A program made the translations under genes and the position numbers. This document shows, piece by piece, positions 34,661 through 46,047 of a stretch of 64,000 nt of DNA. Source of the stretch: Acanthosepion pharaonis (lineage: Eukaryota; Mollusca; Cephalopoda; Sepiida; Sepiidae). How positions within the stretch are numbered: position 1 is the stretch's first letter; every line of letters begins with the position of its first letter. The notes under the pieces are model-generated. The model searched no databases, had not been told where the DNA came from, and worked only from the letters and a program-made list of their open reading frames with translations. Location of the stretch: assembly GCA_903632075.3 (NCBI GenBank), contig CAHIKZ030002038.1:278198-342197 (forward strand), read 5' to 3'.

Positions 34661-35399
34661 AAAGAAAAAAATGTATAAAATAATTATACACTATTTAAAA
34701 GTAATGGATAAAATAGTGCTCAGTACAGAGCTAATATTTAATTTAATTTTGAATTTAGAAGCAACTGGTAACAACCAAGGTTTGACCACATTGGATAATA
34801 AGTATCTTTAAAAAAAAAAAAAAAAAAAATCAGCGCTTCAGTTGGGTTAGTTAAATAATAGTATTCAATTTGCATACCACTCAATGGTGGTATAGCAAAT
34901 ATTTCCTTATATTGTTGCATAAGCACAAAATTTCTCTTCTGCTATTCAATAGTTCACCAGCCAGATTGTATATGGCAGATGCAAGTTTCTCCTCTATACA
35001 CAAATAACAGAAATTAGTACCAGGATTATAGGTATTGGTATGTTTTAATACCTCCCACTTAGGGTTTAATGCACACGTGTATGTGAGGGTGTGTTTCTTT
35101 TTATCCAAGATAAATGAAAATCCTATTTCTGTATGCAAAAAGCATGAATATATTTTATTTTTGTGTATAATGTGATCTCCACTTTACTATGAATGGAATG
35201 TGTGAAATGATCATTTTAACAAATTGCAGTGCATGTTTTTTTTCTCATGAGGACAATTTTAGAAAAGTTGTGTAAAAATCTGGACTTGAAAATTTAAAAG
35301 AATAGGCATGCAAAGATGAAATTTCTGCTACAAATAATAAATATCCAACAACCAGAGCAATTATTTATTTTACAAAGTAAAATATTGCAAATTGTTCTA
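34661..35399. other. unassigned DNA
   Basis: Poly(A) at 34811-34829; nothing else recognised. Confidence 0.4.
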
Positions 35400-35745
35400 A
35401 CTAAAACAAAAGGCATCTTAGGTATGAATAAGCTAATCCATGTCCTGGGTAAGACAATAAACTACATCCAACATCAAGGCCTCTGATCAGGACATTTTGA
35501 TGGATCTGGAACCACCTGTTAATTTCTGGTGTTCCCAGGTTTTCCCTGACCTGGGGTGGTTTAGCACCTGTCAGGGTCCCAAATGGGCAAATAAATAACA
35601 CCAAAACTGGGTCAAAACTTCCAAAAAATAGGTTTTTTTACAAGTAATACATTTTTGTAAAAATTACTAAATAAAAATCTTGTCAAATTAAATGACCCAT
35701 TGAGGTTGTTTTATGCCTTAAAACAAACTTTTCCCCCAAAACCAA
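35400..35745 (-). mobile_element. dispersed minisatellite-bearing element, copy 3
   Basis: Reverse complement of the layout at 4.54-5.3 kb: 'aacctcaatgggtcatttaa', 'tttttgtaaa..gtattact' (about one minisatellite unit), 'ttggtgttatttatttgccc', 'gacaggtgctaaaccacccc', 'acctgggaacaccagaaatt' and 'gatgtagtttattgtcttac'. Confidence 0.75.
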
Positions 35746-37564
35746 ACTTCACAATCATCTATTTATGAGTGGACAGTTTTAAAACAGATTCATTGTACTT
35801 CATTGAAACAAGTAAACAAAATTAGTAAAAATATTATTTTATATTAAACAACAGATTGAAAATTAAAAAAAAATTCTAAATGAAATAAATAACCTTTTTT
35901 GTTTAAGGTTATAACCATCTTTAAAAATGCATTTTTATAAAATATATATAATGTAGAAAATTAAGATTTGCAATATAGTCATATTGGTTGTTATAATTAT
36001 TTTTTTTCTTTTTCAGTTCTTGATCATTTATTGGGTATATTATTAGAATTTCAAACAAATTTATTTTTTCACTATCATTATTAGATATTAAAATGTTCTT
36101 ATTCTGTTTTTTTGGTTTATAATATATTTGTATATTAATAGTAATTACTCACCAATTTTATCCACCTTTATACTGTTTGTCTATTTCTTCCACTTAATGA
36201 GTATATGTATATTTTCAAGATAATCAGCCCTATTAATTGAACTCCAGAACTGCTGTTTAGGAATTAGAATTTTTAACCAATTCTTTAATCTACTAAGCTA
36301 CATTTCTCTTGGTACGACAATCAAGATGAGCATGCTGGTCTGGAGAGCAATGCATATAATAAAGATAATTCCTCATTTAAAAAATTCTGACAAAAATAGA
36401 TTTGAAACACAATGAAAAAATAATTTAAAATTTCTAACATCTTAATAGATGAATATAAAATGGAAGATAGCATCATACAACATCATCTGCATCTTTTTAA
36501 CAAGAAATATTTTGTTTAAGGAATTTCATTTCATGATCAATATTAAACTGGAGAGGAGGAATCAATTATGTTTAAAATATATTAATAATTTGGGAATAGC
36601 AGTTTGAGATCTGAATTAAATTAAGAAGTTTTGTTCAGTATCTGGAGTCATTTAAAGCAAGCATTAGAATTTGCTCAGATTCACATTCTCAAATTAATTG
36701 TTTCTATAACAAAATTCCAATGAGTTTTTTTTTTAATTTTATTTTGTATTTCTTTTATTCCAGATTAATGACATAGTACCAAATTAATCAAAACAAATCC
36801 TGGGAACTGACCAACCAAAACGTGTGAGGGACAAAGAAAAGTAAAAGACCAATTCCCTCTCTCAAACCTCATCATCAAATAACAGTCTTGACAAATGGCA
36901 TACTATTACTAAATGCTTGTTGTGCACAGACAAATAGTTGTAAGGTAACACTTTTTTAATCAACACAAGGTGTGTCATAAAACATTTCTGGTTTGTTTCT
37001 ATTGTATCTGTAATGACTTTTCTCTCTAAGTCAGAACAGAAACTCAAAGAAACAAACTTTATTTTCAGTAATGGAAAGAGAACATCCATTTATAAAAATT
37101 TTGAGTTCTGAAGTGCAAAAATGGCTAGTCAAAATCATTCCTTTATATGACCTATGAGTCACATCAACTATCTCTACAATGACTATTTGCAAAAGCAAGG
37201 CATCTGCATGGCAGTTACTGAGTCATCTGTTTATAAAAAAAAAAATTGTAATTTCTACATGAAAAAAATTGTGCAATTCTTTCTTTTTCTCTCTCTCTCT
37301 TTTTTTTGTTTTTGCAATGACCCTTTTCCTTTATTTGTGAATTGTCATGAGTTCTTGGGAAAATAGTAGAATAGTTTCCCAATTCCTTCTCCATAGTTTG
37401 AAGTATCAGATTTTTCTTATTTTAACAAATTTTATATATATCTAGAGATATTTACACTAGTGTGAGAAAGCATTAAACAAAACATTACAGGTGTATGATC
37501 AAATAATCACTATATAAATAACTTATTAATTATACAATATAGTTGTCAAAATACTTAATATATT
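35746..37564. other. unassigned AT-rich stretch
   Basis: No recognised feature; a CT/T-rich stretch at 37278-37310. Confidence 0.4.
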
Positions 37565-38036
37565 ATGTCTATATTTCTGAGATTTATTATGTACATTATT
37601 TACATTATTCAGACTATTGTCCTCATCTTTGTAAAATATATTTAACAATATTTTACCACGTTCCTCCAGCCTTCTTCAGTTGGTTGAAATGTTGAACTAA
37701 ACCCTCACTTGGGACACATGGCACAGTGGATTTTTAATGGATGGTTAGATGGTTGTGACAGCACTGAAAGTTCTCCATTAAGTTCAATGAACCCAGTTAA
37801 CAAAAAGTGGAGAACTTTCAGAGGGAAATTAACAAGGCCAACTGATAACTGACATCCATCAAACATGGCACATGGAACTAGAACAGTCTACCCCAATTTT
37901 TGAAATAAAGGGTTCAGTTTGACATTCCAACCACCTGAAGAAGGAGAGAGTTTCACAATGAAATGCAAAAAGAAATATGTCGAAAAAATTATGGCAACAA
38001 TATGAGGACAATAGTCCAAAATAATGTAAATAATGT
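37565..38036. mobile_element. inverted dimer of SINE family C, diverged
   Basis: Left arm from 'tctatatttctgagatttat' with 'ccagccttcttcagttggtt'; tRNA-like head 'gggacacatggcacagtgga' near 37709; right unit 'gaactagaacagtctacccc', 'gacattccaaccacctgaag' and 'atgaggacaatagtccaaaa' to ~38036. The hairpin after 'gaagaagg' is scrambled in this copy. Confidence 0.75.
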
Positions 38037-38054
38037 TCAATATTATGTTAATAA

Positions 38055-38255
38055 TTCAAAAAGAATGACTGCTAAAAAACATCCCCTCCTCAAATTTATA
38101 GACAAATCCGACAGATGCATGATGTGATTTCTTCCAAACCAATAAAATAAGCCACTTCTTGGTTCTCATTCATATTTTTTTGCCTTGAAATTAGAATGCT
38201 ACAACCACTTGACTGTATCCCTTTTGTGATTCAACACCATTCTTTACTGTTTCGC
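38055..38255 (+). repeat. dispersed repeat, pair with 46890-47105
   Basis: Shares in order 'agaatgactgc', 'tttatagaca', 'atgcatg.tg.gatttcttcc', 'accaataaaataagcc/gcc', 'ttctca' and 'attgaagtcagaacgc'-like blocks with the later copy. No coding content. Confidence 0.6.
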
Positions 38256-38334
38256 CTAGTTTTTATTTGCATATATATATTGTTTACTTAGTATTATTTT
38301 GCCCCAAGTTTCTTCTTCTTTCTCTTATTATTTA

Positions 38335-39000
38335 CTAGCAGTAGAGCCCGGCATTGCCTGGGGATATAACAGTAAGAGATAGATCAAGTATCCACCATCA
38401 TAAAGACTGAAAAATAAAATTGACAAAGATTATTGTTTAAGGTTGACGGACACGCATGTCTTAATTAGTTTTATTTTATTTTTTTTTTTTTTTACGAATT
38501 GGTCAAACCCAAAGTCTAACAAAAACATTGTTTTCAATCGTTATGAGTCTCCTGATTGAATAGAATTTTATTATAAACAATTGTCTTGTAAATGGAATTT
38601 TTAAAGCATTCTGAATATTAAAAATAAAGAAAAAAGCGTGGAAGAGAATAAGAAACACTACCTGCCAAAAAAAAAAAAAAAAAAAAAGTGAATTTTTGTT
38701 TTATCGGCTGAAAAATGTAGGAAATCCGATCCCATATTTAAAGGAACCCACACACACAAACAACCCAATGTGAGTTGTCCCCCTTTCATTCTCACGATGT
38801 CTCTTAATCGTGTTTTCAAATTGATTTTGTGCAAAAACAATTGTATTTTTCCTATCTTTGGTGCTGTTAGAACCACCACAAGGTAATTTTATGTAGTCCT
38901 GTGAAGTTTTGTTGAAATCGGTTGAAAAATGTAGGAAATCCGATCCAATATATAAACGTTACAGACACACACACACACACAATCTGCGTTTTATAATAAG
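38335..39000 (+). repeat. dispersed repeat, long copy with internal duplication
   Basis: Starts 'ctagcagtagagcccggcat' and ends 'ctgcgttttataataag'; ~90% or better match to 58619-59060 over shared parts. The motif 'ggttgaaaaatgtaggaaat' with 'ccgatcc' occurs twice (around 38705 and 38925), and the ~224 bp between the repeats is absent from the other copy. Poly(A) at 38667-38686. It may be the 3' end of a non-LTR element; no protein is visible. Confidence 0.75.
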
Positions 39001-39383
39001 TAAGATTAAGAATTGTGTCAATTTCATTTGTTGAGTATTTTGTAAATAACACTTAAACATTGCCAATTACTCAAAATATTATTTCACAAAATACGTCAAA
39101 TATTATAATATTTAGACTAAGTTCATGAGTAAAAGATACATGTGGATTTAATGAAAACTATAAACATCTCTTAGTGTTGGAAACTATAATTTCATGGATA
39201 TATTTTTAAAAACACATTTAAATAAATGTATTATTTGAAAAGTAAAAATGTAGAAGAATTAACCTAATAATAGATGAAGATTATGGGTTAAAAACAAGTG
39301 ACACAGAAAACAAAACACCCTCCCTCCCCAAAAAAACAATTAAGTTAGCAAATTTGTGTGTATGTGTGTGTGTGTATATATAT
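39001..39383. other. unassigned DNA
   Basis: Short (TG)n/(TA)n at 39357-39382. Confidence 0.4.
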
Positions 39384-39690
39384 AAAATATAAAAGTGAAC
39401 ATTGAAGTTAACACTTAGAGGTGACAGGCTGTTTCATGCTAGACACAATCATCAGGCCGTGAGTATTGGATTTTTCTTGACTATATATATGGGTCAGTGG
39501 TGCATTGTGGGTAATCCATTCTGGTGGTTATTTTGGCGGGAGTGGCTTGTTTATTTATTTGGTTTATTTTACTTTTATAATAATGCACTGACCCATATAT
39601 ATAAATTGTTGAGAAAAATCAACACAGAAAGGCCTGCCGTACTGCATCTAACATGAAACAGCCTGTAACCTCTGAATGATGTTTAAATGA
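39384..39690. repeat. foldback element
   Basis: Outer arms 'gaggtgacaggctgtttcat' (39419) and 'atgaaacagcctgtaacctc' (39653) pair. Inner arms 'tatatatatgggtcagt' (39483) and 'actgacccatatatata' (39587) also pair. The loop holds 'ttgtggg' and 'tggttattttggcggga'. Its first ~45 bases recur at 14074-14132. The 84-codon open frame across it is not gene-like. Confidence 0.75.
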
Positions 39691-39712
39691 AAGGTTGCTG
39701 CCAAAATATACA

Positions 39713-39717
<5 letters not shown>

Positions 39718-39775
<58 letters not shown>
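39718..39775. repeat. (TA)n microsatellite
   Basis: 58 bp of TA. Confidence 0.97.
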
Positions 39776-39778
<3 letters not shown>

Positions 39779-40516
39779 GCTACACTAAACAACTAGATAT
39801 GCCTGTATCAAATAACACACACCTGAGAATAAGCCAATTAACAAATTTTGGACAAAATAAAATAAAAAATAATAGAAAAAAATATTAGTAATTTATATAA
39901 AGTTTTAAAACAAAATTCTGTATGTGTCTATGGAAAAAAAGCATTTCAAAATCATAAACAGTTAAATGCAAACATATTAACTTAATTTCATTGATCATAC
40001 AAGAACCAGTACTTCAACGTGATATGGCTGCAAGCCTTTTAGAAGTGGAGTAAGTGACAATGAAAGTAATGTTGAATAGCTTTGAGATTTTTGTGAACAA
40101 ATATTTCTTGTTTTATGATATGGCAATGAATACTGATAAAAAAAAATAAATGCCTCAATGATCAAAATTTAAACATCCTTAAACAATAAGGCTAAGTGTG
40201 TCTGCAACAAATATGGATTCAAAATTTATGTTATCAGTTTTTACATTGACCAATGCATTTGAAAAAAACAAGATATTATATTAGGTTGCTAGTAGAATAA
40301 ATGAAAACAAAAGAATCCTCTACATTGTTAATCTTACTTAAAATGAAATTTATCAATTAGTATCTCTTTACACTGATAAATTTCAAGTAATATAATTGTT
40401 TTATTGCCAAGTTGTGACCAGAATGTTTTAATCAACATAGCAACATATTGATTTTTTGGAGAATAATATTTAAATCATTCTACTTAAAGATTATTCTGCT
40501 TTCTTAAAAAAAATTA

Positions 40517-40519
<3 letters not shown>
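39776..40519. other. unassigned AT-rich DNA
   Basis: No recognised feature. Confidence 0.4.

Positions 40520-40562
<43 letters not shown>
40520..40562. repeat. (TA)n microsatellite before SINE head
   Basis: 43 bp of TA ending directly at the family A SINE head. Confidence 0.97.
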
Positions 40563-40565
<3 letters not shown>

Positions 40566-41036
40566 CCAAGTGATTAGAATGTGTGCTTTCTGAACATGAG
40601 ACCTGGGTTTGATTCTCGCTCTAGTCAATTTGTCAAGAAAGTGATTGCTTGATGTTATCATATTGGGGAGGCGATCCTAGAGTGTGGCACCTTTGGAAAG
40701 TGCCTGAAAACTATACCGCAAGTTGACCCAAGCCTTGAGAATGAAATTGGGTAGACAGAACCATTTGGGAGCCATTGATGATTGTGCTAGCACAAAATCA
40801 CAAGTCATTGTACTCGAGGGTTTGAGTATGCTGAGCTTGTTCAGACTGTTGATCACACCAGATAATCACACTCTCTCCCAGAAACTGTAACTAAGGTCCA
40901 CTAAGCAGAGTTGCAGTATGAGCCACAGGTGGGATCTGTGGGTATTGAACAAAGACTAATGTGCCTTAGCGAGGCGTCTGCACCTAGATGCCCTAGTCAT
41001 GGTATCCTTGGATATGAGTGGCCAGCCATTATTAAA
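40563..41036 (+). mobile_element. tRNA-derived SINE family A, full length
   Basis: Head 'gaccaagtgattagaatgtg' (A box) and 'cctgggtttgattctcgctc' (B box); body 'caatttgtcaagaaagtgat', 'ggaaagtgcctgaaaacta', 'tgatcacacca', 'ctctcccagaaactgtaact', 'tgagtggccagccatt'. Same family as 13.6, 43.2, 47.4 and 59.3 kb. Confidence 0.88.
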
Positions 41037-41090
41037 AAAGTTTTAAAAATATTAAATTTTTATTATATATTTTAATTTGCTTTCCTCAAA

Positions 41091-41095
<5 letters not shown>

Positions 41096-41148
<53 letters not shown>
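41096..41148. repeat. (TA)n microsatellite
   Basis: 53 bp of TA; poly(A) tracts follow at 41166-41181 and 41249-41267. Confidence 0.97.
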
Positions 41149-41151
<3 letters not shown>

Positions 41152-41341
41152 AATTTTAGGGTTGAAAAAAAAAAAAAAAAAGACTAAAAACATTATACCA
41201 TTATTTTTATTTTCCTTCTAAAAATTTCATTAAAAAAAAAACAAAACAAAAAAAAAAAAAAAAAAAACGAAAAGTTGATTTTTATTTTTTTGCAAATTTA
41301 ATGGAGTTAGTCTTTTATATCTGAATCTACATTCTTCTTTT

Positions 41342-41562
41342 TATGTGCCGTGTCCTTTCAGGACATAGGCGATGATGGCTCTCCACTTCCTCCTATCTCT
41401 TGAAGCTCTCAATAAGTTTTGTCCCTCTGCTATCTCCCCCAGACCACATTCTGTCATCTACTTGCTCAAGCCCACCAGGTATGTCATGCGTTGCTTTCCC
41501 TTGTCTCTTTTTACCTCTATTCAACCTGTGAGTATCAGATTTTCCATGCCCTATTGAAATAA
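41342..41562 (-). pseudogene. RTE-like LINE, RT C-terminal end
   Basis: Minus strand reads MENLILTG, a stop, IEVKRDKGKQRMTYLVGLSK, MTECGLGEIAEGQ, NLLRASRDRRKWRAIIAYVL and KGHGT then end. This is the terminal block of LINE reverse transcriptases often annotated as 'endonuclease-reverse transcriptase' ('LT.G.IEGKR.RGKQR.TYL..L..WM......I...Q.LLRA..DR..WRAMI..VLKGHGT'). Only ~72 codons survive; the RT core is missing. Same family as 44.1, 45.2-45.8 and 62.6 kb. RTE-like assignment is my judgement; clade not proven. Two stops where Arg and Trp are usual. Confidence 0.82.
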
Positions 41563-42551
41563 ATCTCAATTGACCTCGTGGCTCAGCTATTTTTCTATTT
41601 CCCTTTCACATTGTTAAAATTATTTTGCATCCAGATTGATTTTAGAGGGAATGTTTTATATAAAATGACTAAGAGCTATGAAATGTACGGCTGAGTTTTT
41701 CCATATAGACATCTAAAAATTCAACACCTAAGTACATTTCTCAAGTTTCTTTTGTTTCATAAAGAAAAAGAAAATCTAGTCAGTGGATCAGTACCCATTA
41801 ATATATTACGCACACAAGGAAAGAAAAAAAATAATTATCATCTTCAGTTTTATAAATGTACCAAAAATATTTTTCAAACACATTCTTTTAATAATAATTA
41901 AAAAAATATTTGTGGTCACATTTTCTTATGTTATGCAAGTCACCCCAGGTAATGCCAAAATAGTCTTTGCACTCAATGTCGCACCAGACCATCAAAGAAG
42001 CCAAGTGCATTAGCAGTTCAATCTGATACTTAAAAAAATTAGTATATATTGTTCTAAACACAAAGGGGGTCAAATAAAAATAACAAAATAGTGTAAATAA
42101 AACAACAAAGGGTTATTTAGCATAATTAATCACACTTAATTTTAATTTATCTTTAGATATAGTAAGGAGTGAAAAAAATAAAATGAAAAAACAATATATC
42201 TTGCTTCTTTGATAAGGAACTTTCATTGAAATATCCAAGTTGAAGTAAGCATGTGTCAGTCTTTTGAGTATCCAATGAAAATTGAAATACCAATTAGGTG
42301 ATGTCCAACATTAATTAAATTAAGCACTCTGGTCAAGAGCATTGCAAAAAAAAAAAAAAAAAGTTTGAACAATCTATTCATAACTTCAATCCTCGTGTAC
42401 AACAGAAACTGAAAAGATATAATGAAATGTTGAATAAACAGAACTTGTTGGTGGAATTTAATAAAACTTGTTTTGATGAATATTTGCTGCCTAGATATAT
42501 CTTATACACAAACAAAACTAAACATGATGGTCACTTTATCATGTTGAATAA
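41563..42551. other. unassigned AT-rich DNA
   Basis: Poly(A) at 42347-42362; nothing else recognised. Confidence 0.4.
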
Positions 42552-42563
42552 TTTAAATATCAG

Positions 42564-42670
42564 TTCAACATTCCAACCACCTGAAGAAGGCCTGAGCATA
42601 CAATGGCCGAAACATTGTAATAAATATTGCGTCAAAGATGAGGACAATAGTCTGAATAATGTAAATAATG
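42564..42670 (+). mobile_element. SINE family C, 5'-truncated copy with 11-bp TSD
   Basis: Only the tail is present: 'ttcaacattccaaccacctg', 'aagaaggcctgagcatacaa', 'tggccgaaacattgtaataa', 'gatgaggacaatagtctgaa' and 'taatgtaaataatg'. Flanked by perfect direct repeats ttaaatatcag (42553-42563 and 42671-42681). This is ordinary LINE-type retroposition of a 5'-truncated copy and fixes the 3' end of the element. Confidence 0.88.
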
Positions 42671-42986
42671 TTAAATATCAGAGTTCTTTTGTTTTAATAC
42701 TAAAAAATTGTTGCATTTGTGATGATGCTAAATTTTTTTTTTTTTTACTTTAGGCTTTGCACCTTTTTTTATTTTTATTTTGATGCAGTGTAGATTCGAT
42801 TGAAAAATTATTTTACCAAAATAAAACACCATTGTTACTGGTTTTTTGAAATGTAAAATTTCACACTCTTAGTAACAAAGAAACAAAAATAAGCAATAAA
42901 TGTACAAACACACACACTATATATAAGTGGATATTGCAGTCAACAACCAATATATGATAAAAATAGACACACACACAGACACACAT

Positions 42987-42989
<3 letters not shown>

Positions 42990-43046
<57 letters not shown>
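42990..43046. repeat. (TA)n microsatellite
   Basis: ~56 bp of TA, with (AC)n-like DNA at 42966-42984 and (TG)n after. Confidence 0.97.
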
Positions 43047-43239
43047 TGTGTGTGTATGTATTTTTTTTGTCTGTACTTTCTTGTACTAGCAATGCCAAAT
43101 GACAATGCCTTTATAATGACAATGGCAAGCTGTTTCACAATGTTTACAAACCTGGGCTATGTAAAAAATGATTCTATGAAACAGCAAAATATAACAATAA
43201 TTGTTAAAAATATAAAGTCTTATATATGCTCAGGTGGAT

Positions 43240-43645
43240 AGCTATTTCAGGCACCCAGAGCCAATCTGTCATTTATATTGTAATCAAGCTGAGCAGACCT
43301 TAGTTTCAGTTTCTGGGAGAGAGCACATAATCTGGTATGATCAGTAGTTGAAAAAAGCCAGTAAACTCAAACACTCAGTCATGATGAGTTGTAACTTTAT
43401 GCTAGCACAACATTCAATAACTTTAGGAAGTTTTGTTTATCTAATTTCACTCACAAGACTTGGATCAAAACCTGTGGCTTGACCTTCAGGCATTTTCCAA
43501 TTGTACCACACAACATACAGTGAAATAGTCTCCCCTGATCATGATTGTCAAGAACTCATGTTCTTCACAAATTTACCATAGCCATATTCAAACCTGGGTC
43601 TCATGAGTTGAATGCTAATATTCTAACCACTCACATAGTCTCTCT
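43240..43645 (-). mobile_element. tRNA-derived SINE family A, worn copy
   Basis: Minus-strand head near 43640 ('tgagtggttagaatattagc', 'catgagacccaggtttgaat'); body blocks of family A in reverse order to 'gcctgaaatagc' at ~43245, including 'ctcccagaaactgaaactaa'. Has internal insertions. Confidence 0.8.
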
Positions 43646-44099
43646 CTGGTTTTGTTATTGTATGTATGAATATATTTGACCACTATTGCTTACCATAACA
43701 GATAGGATGTTGACTTTTATAGTCAGACTGATAACAGATGTATTTTAAGGTATAATCATTTGGGAGATTGGAGGTCAGAGGTCTTACAGCTGGATGCCCT
43801 TTAGCACAGCCCAACCTTGATTGGAATAAGAAGTGAGGAATGTTTTCATGGTAACACTATTATTAAGCCCATTTATCATGACACTGAATGTAGACAAGGA
43901 AGGCCCTTGTGTTTTGAGAGGGATATCAATTGCCTTAATGGAACTCCCAAAGATCAGACTAAGGAGAAAGGATGTAAGTATTGAACCTCCACTTTTGGCA
44001 GGACAGAAAATGTGCTGAAAATTTTCGTTAAAGAAAAACAAAAAAAGAAACTGTTTAAATAACAGCCAATGTAAACCTCTTCGGTTGTTTATGAGCACT
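43646..44099. other. unassigned DNA
   Basis: Carries part of a 197-codon minus-strand open frame (43784-44377), the longest in the window. Its downstream half is antisense to the LINE fragment at 44.1-44.35 kb, so it is probably not a gene. The upstream ~70 codons are not recognised. Confidence 0.4.
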
Positions 44100-44345
44100 A
44101 AAATTTTTATAAAGTAAACAAAGAGAAGAGTGCTGTGCTGTGATATAATATAAATCCTCTTATACGGCAGTAAATGCTGGACATTCCCTTCACGGATAAT
44201 AAAGACTGGATACAACAGAAATATGGTTCTACAGAAGGATGCTGAGAATAGCATGGACAGAGCATATAAGCAACAAGAAAGTGTTAAGGAATAATGGTAA
44301 CAAAAAAACAGAGACAGCTGAAATTTCTTGGATACATGAGAAATG
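44100..44345 (+). pseudogene. RTE-like LINE, C-terminal RT fragment
   Basis: 'ctcttatacggcagtaaatg' reads LLYGS then KCWTFPSRIIKT; next, in other frames, remains of EMWFYRRMLRIAWTEH and KKQRQLKFLGYMRNG. These are the blocks LLYG.ECWT, 'W..RRMLRI.WTEHV', 'RKRQLKFLGH' of the family at 45.2-45.8 kb. Frame changes throughout. Confidence 0.7.
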
Positions 44346-44359
44346 GATAGGGGATAGAT

Positions 44360-44675
44360 CAAGGCATCTGGAGACATCGATTGACATTACATTTGAATAG
44401 TTGGAGATTATAGCTATCAGGGAAACAGGAAAAGGGGAGGGTGTTCCACAGGTGAGAAGTGCAAGATATGAAGCTATTGGAGTAGAAGAGACGGCTACAT
44501 TTAACAGTTTTGACACTGAAAGGGTGAGAGCAAGATGCCAACCTAGTTGAACGCTTAAATTCATGAAGTCTGGGAACCAGCGAAAGCAGCTCATCGGAGC
44601 AGTTACCATGAAAGTATTTGTAAAAAAGACAGAGGGATATGCTAGAAGTCTTGAAAATGTGCATATTAGTTTTGA
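44360..44675 (-). pseudogene. CR1/Jockey-like LINE, RT C-terminal fragment
   Basis: A single minus-strand frame of about 100 codons reads SLCLFYKYFHGNCSDELLSL, VPRLHEFKRSTRLASCSHPF, SVKTVKCSRLFYSNSFI, LWNTLPFSCFPDSYNLQLFK and CNVNRCLQMP. It is the complete C-terminal block 'LFYKYFHG.CS.EL..L.P.......TR......H......T..SR...SF.PRT..LWN.LP..CFP..YNL..FK..VNR.L'. Best preserved LINE reading frame in the window; closest in pattern to CR1/Jockey-like RTs but a different subfamily from 7.9 and 24.9 kb. Catalytic part absent. Confidence 0.85.
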
Positions 44676-45040
44676 TTTTTTTGAACTGAGATCAATTCAG
44701 GGTTTCAAATTGAAAATAATTTTCATAGTGATGGTGGCATGATCATTTAGTTTTGTGGATGTAAAAACTTTTTAGTTGAACAAAATCTGTAAAGAAGATA
44801 CAAATAAATTTTGATCTGTCGGTATTTATTGCCAAAGTAAATTACTAAAAAATTTAATTTTTGCATTTTATTATAAAGAAAAATACTTTTCATCTTAGCT
44901 ATAAATAGGCAATGGTCAAGAGAAAATCTTTTTTCTTTTGTGATGCAAATCTAACAAGTTTCATTTTTTAGAACTAAGCTTTCAAAATTAAACCACTAAT
45001 TTACAATTGCAACATTTCAACAGGAAGGCATAGTAATAAT
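44676..45040. other. unassigned DNA
   Basis: (AAT)n at 45033-45052 separates it from the next LINE piece. Confidence 0.4.
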
Positions 45041-45052
45041 AATAATAATAAC

Positions 45053-45235
45053 TGTCACATGACATCTGTCCCCTTATATGGCAGTGCAAGCAGGACAATC
45101 TCCTCAAAGATGAAGAGATTTGAAGCAACAGAAATGTGGTCCTACAGAATGATACTCAGGATAAAATGGACTGAATATGTGAGCAACAATGAAGCTCGAG
45201 AGAAAATAGAAACAAAATAGAAACAAAACAGAAAC
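45053..45235 (+). pseudogene. RTE-like LINE, short C-terminal RT fragment
   Basis: 'tccccttatatggcagtgca' and following bases correspond to LLYGS.CWTISS.MK, then EMWSYRMILRIKWTEYV. It is a partial duplicate of the start of the next fragment. Confidence 0.65.
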
Positions 45236-45775
45236 TGAAATCTGAAGGCACATTGCGATAGCAGAAGGTGCCTTACAAAAGTTAAGTAAAGTATTAAGAA
45301 ACAGAAACATTTTGTTAGAAACAAAGAAAAGAGTACTGAACTGTTATGTAATATCAGTCCTCCTATATAGCAGTTAATGCTGGACAATCTCCTCACAGAT
45401 GAAAAAGAAACTTGAGGCAACAGAAATGTGGTTCTACAGAAGGATGCTGAGAATACTGAACATGTGAACAAAGACAAAGTTTTAGAAAAAAATGGAAGCG
45501 AAAAGGAAACTTATAATAACATCAGGAAGAGACGGTTAAAATTTCTAGGATGCATAATGAGAAAAGTGGGCTAGGAAAATCTGATACTCACAGGACAGAT
45601 TGAAGATAAGAGGGATAAAAGAAAACAATATATAAAATACATAGTAAGCTTGAATAAGTGGATGGTGAAACAAGGTATAAGACAAATAACAAAAAGACAA
45701 AATTTATTAAGAGCTACAAAGGACAGGAAATGGTGGAGAGCCATGATCGTCTACGGCACATAAAGAAGCTTTCAA
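45236..45775 (+). pseudogene. RTE-like LINE, RT C-terminal region
   Basis: Recognisable in shifting frames: RVLNCYVISVLLYSS, CWTISSQMKKKLEATEMWFY (45375 on), RRMLRI, KRKLI.TIRKR.LKFLG.IMRK (~45500-45560), LTLTGQIEDKR-like, KQYIKYIVSLNKWMVKQGI-like, and QNLLRATKDRKWWRAMIVYG-like to ~45760. Order and spacing match the RT C-terminal domain of the same family as 41.3 kb, about 170 residues. The (F/Y)xDD catalytic core lies upstream in intact elements and is missing. Multiple stops and frameshifts. Confidence 0.8.
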
Positions 45776-46035
45776 AGTAATTTTAACTCCTATGACCTAT
45801 AAATTGTACAAGAAAAAATTAAAATCTAGAAAATATGTGTGTAACACTTTTATTAAATAGGAATTAAATTTTATGTTTGATGAATAAAAATCCATAATTA
45901 TTCAATGGTAAATAAAATTCTATTTGTTCATTTCATGCTGAGTTAGTATTGAATATTAAACAAGAAAATACAGAATAAAGTTTTTGATATTTTATAAATT
46001 CAACACTATTAAATATTACTGTCATTTTTAATAGC
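45776..46035. other. unassigned DNA
   Basis: No recognised feature. Confidence 0.4.
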
Positions 46036-46047
46036 ACAAGTAAACTA

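Noticed and set aside
43784..44377. Longest open frame in the window, 197 codons, minus strand
   Set aside because: Its second half is antisense to a plus-strand LINE fragment and its first half has no recognisable motif; no sign of a real gene.
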